Below are positions 1-6,092 of a stretch of 13,066 nucleotides of DNA, piece after piece. Every line of letters starts with the position of its first letter. The first letter of the stretch is position 1. The notes beneath the pieces are model-generated. The model was not told the origin of the DNA. It made no database searches and saw nothing but the letters and a program-made list of their open reading frames with translations. Origin of the DNA: Deltaproteobacteria bacterium (GTDB lineage Bacteria; Myxococcota; XYA12-FULL-58-9; JAUUZB01); assembly GCA_030590185.1 (NCBI GenBank), contig JAUUZB010000017.1, forward strand, positions 1 through 13,066, read 5' to 3'. The translations under genes were made by a program, and so were the position numbers.

Positions 1-177
1 ATCAACTACGTCTACGTTGGCAACGTCCGGGGCAAGGGCGGGCAGAGCACCCATTGCCCGAGCTGCGGGGAGCTGTTGGTGGAGCGGCGGGGGTACCGCG
101 TCGGCGTGCAGGTTCTGTCGGCGAGCGGCGGTCGCTGTCCGCGCTGCACCACCGAGATCCCGGGGGTCTGGCAATGA
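1..177 (+). CDS. amrS: AmmeMemoRadiSam system radical SAM enzyme, C-terminal 58 aa (5' truncated by window)
   Basis: This is the tail of a gene that begins before the window; frame 1 is open from base 1 to the TGA at 175-177. The 58 visible residues match the C-terminus of the AmmeMemoRadiSam radical SAM protein as I remember the family: an N-Y-V-Y-V-G-N-V stretch, then CPSC at visible residues 19-22 and CPRC at 46-49, and a terminal 'EIPGVW' motif. The two CxxC pairs form a zinc-ribbon-like end, distinct from the CxxxCxxC cluster motif that would lie upstream and out of view. Family knowledge: these proteins occur with MEMO and AMMECR1 proteins, and their substrate is not settled. The next two genes are exactly that context. 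Its stop overlaps the next start (ATGA, 174-177), so it is the upstream member of a coupled operon. The SAM-cluster half cannot be judged here. Confidence 0.88.
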   Translation: MNYVYVGNVRGKGGQSTHCPSCGELLVERRGYRVGVQVLSASGGRCPRCTTEIPGVWQ

Positions 178-386
178 AACGACGGGAGTTACTCCGGCTC
201 GGCATCACCGGCGGCTTGATGGTCGGCGCCGCGATGCTGGGATTGGCCGCGCCCCTGTCCGACGGGTTGCGTGCGGTGGGGCGGCGCGGTATGCGCGCCC
301 CAGCGGATCTGTTGGCGCGGATACGCCGGCGGACCCGGCCGTTGGATGTCGACAGGCTTCACGAAGCGAACGATCTGGCCGGATGA
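174..386 (+). CDS. Small twin-arginine / single-membrane-span protein within the AmmeMemoRadiSam operon
   Basis: This 70-aa ORF starts at ATG 174 inside the stop of the radical SAM gene and ends with a TGA (384-386) that overlaps the ATG of the MEMO-AMMECR1 gene. Both 4-nt ATGA junctions argue that it is a real, translationally coupled gene. The N-terminus reads MKRRELLRLG, a twin-arginine-like pattern (RR-x-L-L-R), followed by a hydrophobic stretch at about residues 11-28 (ITGGLMVGAAMLGLAAPL). The remaining ~40 residues are short, very basic (several Arg clusters) and have no motif I recognise. Inference: a Tat-type signal used as a membrane anchor, or a short membrane peptide that positions a partner. 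An alternative is a relic of a Tat-targeted partner that has lost its body. Existence as a gene is fairly certain; function is unknown. Confidence 0.7.
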   Translation: MKRRELLRLGITGGLMVGAAMLGLAAPLSDGLRAVGRRGMRAPADLLARIRRRTRPLDVDRLHEANDLAG

Positions 387-1954
387 AAGCTCACCCCCTC
401 CACCTCGCCTCCCTCGTCGCCTTCCTCGGTGTCTCGGCGGCAACGGTTACCACCTGTACCTCCCGCGGTGAGAGCCCGCCCCCTGAAACGAGCGCCGGGC
501 GGGTGCGGCCCGCGGTCCACGCCGGCTCCTGGTACCCCGGGGACCCCGCGGCTCTGCGCCGCGAGATTGATGGACGCCTCCAACGGCATGCTGGTGGTAC
601 GCAAACACCTCCGATCATCGGCCTGGTGGGGCCCCACGCCGGTCTGCGTTACTCCGGCGAGGTAGCGGCCGCCGCCTACGAGCCCTTGAAGCACCAGGCG
701 ATCGATCGCGTCTTTTTGCTCGGCCCGTCCCACCGCACCCGGTTCCAGGGCCTCGCCCTGCCGGCCGCAGACCTGCGCGCCTACGGCACCCCGCTCGGGG
801 AGCTCGTCATCGACGAGGCGGTGATTCAGGCTCTGCGTGGTCTCCCTGGCTTTGGCGGTCCGGACCATGCCCACGGTCAGGAGCACAGCCTCGAGATGCA
901 CGCCATCTTCCTCGCCGCGGTCAAACCGGGGGTGCGGCTGGTGCCCCTGGTGGTGGGTAACCTCGGGGATGCAGAGAACGTGCGCGCCATCGCCGAGCGA
1001 CTCGCCCCCTTGATCGGTCCCCGGGACGTGGTGATCGCCTCCAGCGACTTTACCCACTACGGTCCCAGTTTTGACTATGTCCCATTTAAGGACACACTGC
1101 CGACCAAACTCGATGGCTTGATGAACCGGGCCTTGGCGCCGCTGGCCGCGGTCGACCTGAACGGCATCGATGCCTATCTCGCCGCCACCGGGGACACCAT
1201 TTGCGGGCGCGAGCCGATCCGCTTGCTGCTGGCGTTGCTCCCCGGGGACAGCCCGGGTCGTGAGATCGCTCGGGACACCAGCGGTCACCAGACCGGCGAC
1301 TATCGCAACTCGGTGAGCTACCTGAGCGTATTGTTTCAGCACGCCGGCGGTTGGCCGGTGCAGGCCGCCGCGTTGCAGCCCGGGCCCACGGTCCTCAACC
1401 CCGGCGAGCAGCGCCTCGCCCTCGAGATGGCGCGCAAGACCCTGGAGGTCTACCTGAGCGAGAAGCGGCTGCCGGAGGACGCGGAGCTCGCGGTGCCGGC
1501 GAAGGGCCCCTTCCGGGCGGAGTACGGCACCTTCGTCACCCTCGAGCGGGACGGCAACCTGCGCGGCTGTATCGGTCACATCTTCGCGGTGCAGCCCCTG
1601 TGGCGCGACATTCGCAACAACGCGGTCGCCGCGGCGGTCAACGATCCGCGCTTCCGGCCGGTCGGTGCGGCGGAGTTGCCCCTGCTGGAGATCGAGATCA
1701 GCGTCTTGACCCACCCGAAGCCGGTGGCCAGCTACGAAGAAGTGATCATCGGTCGGCACGGGGTCGTGCTGGCGGCCAAGGGCAAGCGCGCGACGTTCCT
1801 GCCCCAGGTGGCAGCGGACCAACATTGGGACCGCGCCACTACGCTCACGCGTCTGGCGCGCAAGGCCGGCCTGCCGGGCGACGTATGGCGTACAGCCGAG
1901 GTCTCCCTCTCGGTCTACGAGGCGCAGGTCTTCGCCGAGCACGGGTCGCACTAG
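383..1954 (+). CDS. amrB: Exported MEMO-AMMECR1 fusion protein (AmmeMemoRadiSam proteins B and A)
   Basis: The 523-aa protein has two clear domains. Residues ~43-318 are the MEMO domain, which has the extradiol-dioxygenase-like (LigB) fold: HAGSWYPGD at 46-54, GPHAGLRYSG at 83-92, LGPSH at 113-117, EHSLEMH at 167-173, SSDFTHYG at 220-227 and TICGR at 272-276. By alignment from memory with human MEMO1, His85, His117 and Cys274 correspond to its metal-binding His49, His81 and Cys244, so metal binding looks intact. Residues ~337-516 are AMMECR1, with its signature LRGCIG at 393-398. The ATG at 383 is chosen because it overlaps the previous stop and gives a hydrophobic N-terminus (residues ~7-22) ending near Cys25 (VTTC), which looks like a signal peptide with a weak lipobox. 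Domain order is MEMO then AMMECR1; in many genomes these are separate genes. No enzymatic reaction is assigned with confidence. The symbol covers the MEMO part; the C-terminal half corresponds to amrA. Confidence 0.93.
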   Translation: MKAHPLHLASLVAFLGVSAATVTTCTSRGESPPPETSAGRVRPAVHAGSWYPGDPAALRREIDGRLQRHAGGTQTPPIIGLVGPHAGLRYSGEVAAAAYEPLKHQAIDRVFLLGPSHRTRFQGLALPAADLRAYGTPLGELVIDEAVIQALRGLPGFGGPDHAHGQEHSLEMHAIFLAAVKPGVRLVPLVVGNLGDAENVRAIAERLAPLIGPRDVVIASSDFTHYGPSFDYVPFKDTLPTKLDGLMNRALAPLAAVDLNGIDAYLAATGDTICGREPIRLLLALLPGDSPGREIARDTSGHQTGDYRNSVSYLSVLFQHAGGWPVQAAALQPGPTVLNPGEQRLALEMARKTLEVYLSEKRLPEDAELAVPAKGPFRAEYGTFVTLERDGNLRGCIGHIFAVQPLWRDIRNNAVAAAVNDPRFRPVGAAELPLLEIEISVLTHPKPVASYEEVIIGRHGVVLAAKGKRATFLPQVAADQHWDRATTLTRLARKAGLPGDVWRTAEVSLSVYEAQVFAEHGSH

Positions 1955-2020
1955 TGCTGCGACCGAGGCCTAGGGAGTTGGTGTTCTTCATCGCCGTTCG
2001 CCCTGCGCGAGTCCAACTCC

Positions 2021-2118
2021 CCGTTCGTCCTGAGCGAGCGAAGCGAGTCGAAGGAAGTGAGTCGACGGGCCCTTCGACACGCGGTCGGCTGTCGCCGGCC
2101 GCTGCTCAGGGCGAACGG
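2021..2118. repeat. Imperfect long inverted repeat (REP/MITE-like hairpin) in the 1955-2195 intergenic region
   Basis: The arms are CCGTTCGTCCTGAGC (2021-2035) and GCTCAGGGCGAACGG (2104-2118), complementary over 15 bases with one G-T-type mismatch. An inner pair, GTCGAAGG (2047-2054) and CCTTCGAC (2071-2078), is perfect. The left half also holds the short self-similar run GAGCGAGCGAAGCGAGTCG. A third partial arm, CCGTTCGCCCTG, lies at 1994-2005, suggesting a second truncated copy. From general experience, a 'GTTCGxCCTGAGC ... TCGAAGG' element is a common dispersed intergenic repeat in GC-rich environmental bacteria. It lies just after the amr operon and may also act as a transcription barrier, but there is no T-tract. 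The rest of the 241-bp gap (1955-2020 and 2119-2195) shows no convincing gene or promoter. Confidence 0.7.
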
Positions 2119-2195
2119 TAGTGAAACGCATCTCGTTCACTACGGCCGAGTCGAGGCACTAGCGCGGAGCTCGAGGGTTGGCGGCTCGGTCCCAA

Positions 2196-5100
2196 ATGCG
2201 GCTGGTAATTGTCGCGGCCTTCTGTGCCGGCGTCGCGGCGTTGACCGCCCAGAGCCTACTGCTGCGCGAGGAGCTGCTGCTCTACGGTGGCAACGAGATC
2301 GCCCTCGGCGCCTTCCTCGGCCTGTGGTTGCTCGGCGTGGCGGTGGGCGCTCTGTTGCTCGGACGCTGGGCCGAGCGCGGCTTGGTGTTGCTCCTCCTCT
2401 TGCAGGGCAGCCTGCCGTTGGTCGCGGCGCTGCTGGCGCGGGTGGCCCGCTCGGCCTCCGGGGTACCCGCCTACGAGCCATTCCCGGTGCTCCTGCTCCT
2501 TGCCTGGACCGTGCCGATCGCGGTGCCGGTTTCCCTGTGCACCGGGGCGCTGGTGCCGGCCCTGGCGGCACGTTTGCGGGCCGCGCGCGCTGGTCTGGCG
2601 GGGAGCGTCACCGTGGTGTTCGTTGCGGAGGCCGTAGGCTCGGTGGCCGGCGGCATCGGGACCAGCCTATTGCTCGCCGCGGGAGTCGAGCCGGCGACCT
2701 TGCTGCTGCTCTGCGCGCTGGTCGGGGTGCTCGGCGCCCTGGCGGTGGCGCAATCGCGCCTCGGGTTGGCCATGGCTGGATTGGCGTTGGTGATCGTCAT
2801 CCCGCTGGCCGGACCTTCGCTCGGGCGGGCCCTGCGCGTCGGGCAGCTTCGCAGTGTGTTGCCCGGCGCCGATCTCGAGGCCGCCCAGGAGACCGCGAGC
2901 GCGTCGTTGATGCTCGCCGATCTGCGCGGTACCCGGGTCCTGCTCAGCGATGGTCGGATCCTCGCCGCCTTCCCGGACCCGCCCCGGGTGGAGCGGGCCG
3001 CCGGCCTGCTCGCCGCGCTCAGCGCCGCACCCCGCCGGCTGTTGGTGGTCGGTGAGGAGGGGTTGGACCTGTTACCCGGGATCCTCGCCCTCGGCGCCCC
3101 GACCAACGTGACCTGGCTGGTAGGCGATCCCGGCTTCCGTGATTTCGCCCTGGGCCAGGTTCCGGGCCTGACCGCTGATCCCCGGCTCGAGGTGGTCGTG
3201 GGTGATCCGATCCGGAGCCGAGCCGAGCTGCGTCGCCGCGGGCCCTTTGACGCCGTTTGGCTGCTGGTCGACACGCCCTTGCGCCTGGCCGACGACCGTC
3301 TCATCGCGGTGGAGACTCTGGCCACGGTCGCCGAGTTGCTCGTGCCGAGGGGCGTGCTGCTGGTGCCGGTGAGCGGCGCCGAGAATTACCTGAGCCCGCG
3401 TCTGCGGGCCGCCCTCGGCTGCGTGGTGGCTGGCGTGATCGAGACCTTCCCGGCGGTGAGGCTCGTGCCCGGGGAGCGCGGCTTCGTGCTCGGTGCCCGC
3501 GAGCCTGACCTGCTCGAGCTCGATTCAGCGGAGCTCGAGCTCCGCTACCTGGAGATGCTGCCCACCACCCCGCGGCTCGACCGCGACGCCTTTGCCGCCC
3601 TGGTCGAGCTCGACCGGGTCGCCGCGGCCGATGACCTGGTCGCGAGCCTGCGGCGGGATCCCTCGGTGGTCCCCTCCCGTTTGGACCGACCCCTCGCCCT
3701 GTTCCACAACTTGTTGGTGCGCGCCGAACAGGAGCGGCCGCAACTCGCGGGTTGGCTCGCAGAAGTGCGGGAGACCGGGGGTTTGTTGTGGGTGCCGGCC
3801 ATGGTCTTCGCCCTGTTCGGCCTGGCCGGTGCAGGCCTTCGGCCGCGGACCGCGGACAGCACCCGGTCCGTGGCCGTGCTCGTCGTCGGCGCCGGTGGGG
3901 CGCTGGGCCTGGGGCTCGATCTCGTTTTGCTCCATCTCTTTGCGGGGCGGTTCGGCACCCTCTATCTGGAGGTCGGCTGGCTCTTTGGGCTGTGGATGGG
4001 CGGCTTGGCCGTCGGTGGTCTCGTCGTCCGGTGGTTGTGCGGCCGGGGCGTGGTGACCGCCGCTGGCATCATCCTGCTCGCTTCGCTCGCCTGCCTTACG
4101 GCCCTGGTCGGGGTGTGGGGCGCGGCGGCCATGCCGAGCAGAGCAGTCGGAGCCCTGGCCTTTATCGTGGCTGGCGCCCTCAGCGGAGGTTTGGTGCCGG
4201 TGGCCGAGGCCCTGCTGGGGCGGGTCGGGGTGGTCGGCGCCGCGGCCGGGTCGCGCATCGAGGCTGCGGATCACTTTGGCGGCGCCACCTGCGCCCTGGT
4301 GCTCGGACTGGTCGGCATCCCGGTGCTCGGGGTTGGCGGCGCGGCGCTTTGGTTGGTCGGCTTGGCGGCCTTTGCCGCTGTCCTGTTGGCGCTCGGTTGG
4401 TGGCGGGAGACCCGCGACCTGCCACCCTTGGTCGCCGCCGGCCTCGCCCGGTGGAGCGCTGTGGCGAGCTTTCCGTACCGGCGCGTGGTTCTTTCGCTCT
4501 GGGCGATCGGTTGCGCCGTCGTCGTAGGTCACGTCGTGGTGCACGCCTTCGTTCTCCCCCCGCAGACGCGACTCACGGCCGACGATCTCGATTTGAAGGA
4601 TTTCGCACCGCCCTGGCGCGCGGCGGAGGAGCCTGTGGAGCACTTTAGGTCACAGGATGCGGGTCTGGCCCTGGCCAGCCTCGCCGCGGCGCCCGAGGTG
4701 CGCGGCTATGGCGGCCCGATAAATCTGCTCGTCGCGACCGACCGTGGCGGTCAGATCCGGCACGTCGGGTTGCTCGCCCACCATGAGACGCCCGGCTACG
4801 TCGAGGGGATCGATCACTTCCTGGCGAGCCTCACCGGCAAGAGCATCCTCGAGCCGCTGCACGTGTCAACCGGCCTGGCCGCGGCCGACGAAACCCAGAT
4901 CATCGACGGCCTCACCGGCGCCGACGAAACCCAGATCATCGACGGCCTCACCGGCGCCACCGTGACTTCCCGCGCCGTGGTCCGAGCCCTGCGTGAGACC
5001 GGTGCGGTGTTGAGCGAACCTGTTTTTGGCCGGCCACGGATCGAGGCGAGCCAGTCGGTGGACCGGCGCGATCCTCGTCTCTGGTACCTGGTGATCTCGT

Positions 5101-5972
5101 TGCTCCTGGTGGTGCCGGTCCAACGTTTCGCGGGCCGGCGCCTGCGCCGGACGTGGCTGGCGGGCCACGGGCTCATCGGCGGCCTGTGGCTCGGGGTTCA
5201 GCTCTCCACGGTTCAGCCCCTCGCCTGGTTGCGGCTCGAGCCGGAGATCGGCCTGTCGAGTTGGACCGGCCTGTGGTGGCTCGTTGGTCTGAGCGCGATC
5301 CTGCTCGGCCCGGTCTATTGCGGTTACCTGTGCCCGGCGGGCGCCGTGCAGGAGCTCATCGGTCTGGTTGGCCGGGCCCGCAGCCTACCACCGGCGATCG
5401 ATCGACCGGCGCGCTTCATCAAGTACGTGCTCCTGGCCGGGATCGTAACTCTGGTGCTCGGGGCGGGCAGCGACTCGATCCTGCGCGTTGATCTCTTGCG
5501 CGACGTGTGGGCCGAGGAGATCTCGGCGCTCGGCATTCTGTTGCTGTTGGTGGTGGCGGCGGGCTGTCTGGTCGTGGTCCGCTTCGGTTGTCGCTATCTC
5601 TGCCCGACCGGCGCATTCTTGGCCATCCTGGGTAAGGTCTCCCTGCTGCGCCGCTGGTTGGCACCGAAGCGCTACGGCGCCTGCGACGTCGGCGTGGGCG
5701 GCCCAACCGAGATCGATTGCATCCAGTGCCATCGCTGCCGCCTCGACGAGCAGGCCGCCCCAGCAAGCGGGTTCAGGCAATGGGCGTTCGCCGCGCTCCT
5801 GGCCTGCGCCTTGCTGTTGTTAGTGATCGGTGCCCTGCCGGTCGGCCGGGGGGAGGGGAGCGGCGGCGGCGTGCAGACGCGGCCGGTCGACCGACAGTTG
5901 ATCGAGGAGCGGATCCGCAGCGGCCGGTTGAGCGGCAAGCGAGCCGAGTATTGGCACCTCTTGGAGCGCTGA
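2196..5972 (+). CDS. Multidomain membrane redox protein: spermidine-synthase-like membrane module + FMN-binding domain + NosR/NapH-like Fe-S module
   Basis: About 1258 aa from ATG 2196; an upstream TTG at 2178, directly after GAGG, would add six residues, and neither start has an ideal RBS. Domains in order: (a) residues ~1-210, several hydrophobic segments with 'GNEIALGAFLGLWLLG' (32-47), typical of membrane spermidine-synthase-like proteins. (b) ~215-450, a Rossmann/methyltransferase-like region; its glycine loop is degenerate (VVGEEG, 284-289) and the usual acidic motif reads VDTPLR (358-363). (c) ~530-775, a second hydrophobic set resembling the C-terminal membrane half of that family. 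(d) ~795-932, an FMN_bind domain like RnfG/NqrC/NosR with ETPG (864-867) and DGLTGAT (916-922), where Thr922 is the predicted ApbE flavinylation site. (e) ~960-1130, membrane helices with two CxxxCP motifs (Cys1042/1046 and Cys1132/1136). (f) One C-x11-C-x2-C-x2-C set (1163, 1175, 1178, 1181), likely holding a 4Fe-4S cluster. Inference: transmembrane electron transfer between Fe-S centres and an extracytoplasmic covalent flavin. Partner and physiology are unknown; no ApbE gene is in view. Confidence 0.9.
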   Translation: MRLVIVAAFCAGVAALTAQSLLLREELLLYGGNEIALGAFLGLWLLGVAVGALLLGRWAERGLVLLLLLQGSLPLVAALLARVARSASGVPAYEPFPVLLLLAWTVPIAVPVSLCTGALVPALAARLRAARAGLAGSVTVVFVAEAVGSVAGGIGTSLLLAAGVEPATLLLLCALVGVLGALAVAQSRLGLAMAGLALVIVIPLAGPSLGRALRVGQLRSVLPGADLEAAQETASASLMLADLRGTRVLLSDGRILAAFPDPPRVERAAGLLAALSAAPRRLLVVGEEGLDLLPGILALGAPTNVTWLVGDPGFRDFALGQVPGLTADPRLEVVVGDPIRSRAELRRRGPFDAVWLLVDTPLRLADDRLIAVETLATVAELLVPRGVLLVPVSGAENYLSPRLRAALGCVVAGVIETFPAVRLVPGERGFVLGAREPDLLELDSAELELRYLEMLPTTPRLDRDAFAALVELDRVAAADDLVASLRRDPSVVPSRLDRPLALFHNLLVRAEQERPQLAGWLAEVRETGGLLWVPAMVFALFGLAGAGLRPRTADSTRSVAVLVVGAGGALGLGLDLVLLHLFAGRFGTLYLEVGWLFGLWMGGLAVGGLVVRWLCGRGVVTAAGIILLASLACLTALVGVWGAAAMPSRAVGALAFIVAGALSGGLVPVAEALLGRVGVVGAAAGSRIEAADHFGGATCALVLGLVGIPVLGVGGAALWLVGLAAFAAVLLALGWWRETRDLPPLVAAGLARWSAVASFPYRRVVLSLWAIGCAVVVGHVVVHAFVLPPQTRLTADDLDLKDFAPPWRAAEEPVEHFRSQDAGLALASLAAAPEVRGYGGPINLLVATDRGGQIRHVGLLAHHETPGYVEGIDHFLASLTGKSILEPLHVSTGLAAADETQIIDGLTGADETQIIDGLTGATVTSRAVVRALRETGAVLSEPVFGRPRIEASQSVDRRDPRLWYLVISLLLVVPVQRFAGRRLRRTWLAGHGLIGGLWLGVQLSTVQPLAWLRLEPEIGLSSWTGLWWLVGLSAILLGPVYCGYLCPAGAVQELIGLVGRARSLPPAIDRPARFIKYVLLAGIVTLVLGAGSDSILRVDLLRDVWAEEISALGILLLLVVAAGCLVVVRFGCRYLCPTGAFLAILGKVSLLRRWLAPKRYGACDVGVGGPTEIDCIQCHRCRLDEQAAPASGFRQWAFAALLACALLLLVIGALPVGRGEGSGGGVQTRPVDRQLIEERIRSGRLSGKRAEYWHLLER
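4884..4955 (+). repeat. Perfect 36-bp tandem duplication across the flavinylation motif
   Basis: The unit at 4884-4919 is repeated without a single mismatch at 4920-4955, and the next three bases (GCC, 4956-4958) continue the period. In frame it encodes the 12-residue unit ADETQIIDGLTG twice inside the FMN-binding domain. The first copy is followed by A-D, so it presents DGLTGAD (904-910) without an acceptor threonine. The second is followed by A-T and gives the complete DGLTGAT (916-922). Absence of any mismatch suggests a recent slippage event or an assembly artefact; reading frame is preserved either way. Confidence 0.97.
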
Positions 5973-6006
5973 CCCCGCGGGTAGGAGGCCGGGCGTAGGG
6001 ATGGGT

Positions 6007-6023
6007 CCAGGCTGTCCTCCTGG
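6007..6023 (+). terminator. Weak possible hairpin downstream of the redox fusion gene
   Basis: CCAGG (6007-6011) and CCTGG (6019-6023) can pair around a 7-nt loop, followed by the T-rich run TTGTTTGG. The stem is only 5 bp, so this is a marginal intrinsic terminator candidate. It lies in the 120-bp gap between the redox fusion and the cysteine-rich gene. No convincing -35/-10 pair was seen in that gap. Confidence 0.2.
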
Positions 6024-6076
6024 TTGTTTGGTCGTTGTCCGTGTTGGATCTCCCACGGCATGGTACCATCAAAGGG

Positions 6077-6083
6077 AAGGAGG
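6077..6083 (+). promoter_or_regulatory. Strong ribosome binding site that fixes a GTG start
   Basis: AAGGAGG at 6077-6083 lies 9 nt before GTG 6093. This is a near-perfect Shine-Dalgarno at ideal spacing. It makes GTG 6093 the preferred start over the in-frame ATG at 6060 or TTG at 6024, which have no comparable site. The resulting N-terminus is also a cleaner lipoprotein signal. Confidence 0.8.
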
Positions 6084-6092
6084 CAGCCTGCC

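Noticed and set aside
359..1951. Long open frame on the minus strand opposite the MEMO-AMMECR1 gene
   Set aside because: The plus-strand product has full MEMO and AMMECR1 motifs; the antisense translation has no recognisable motif and is the usual shadow in high-GC DNA.
1955..2177. Coding potential through the intergenic hairpin region
   Set aside because: Open frames here run across an inverted repeat and overlap known genes in other frames, with no RBS or recognisable product.
3525..4643. Minus-strand open frame inside the redox fusion gene
   Set aside because: The translation is Gln/Gly/Pro/His-rich and low-complexity, with no motif, and the sense strand encodes coherent membrane segments.
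4884..4955. Start of a CRISPR-like or VNTR array
   Set aside because: There are only two copies, directly adjacent, in frame within a coding domain, so it is a simple tandem duplication.
6024..6092. Upstream TTG (6024) or ATG (6060) starts for the cysteine-rich protein
   Set aside because: Neither has a good RBS, and they would place a charged stretch before the signal peptide; GTG 6093 has AAGGAGG at 9 nt.
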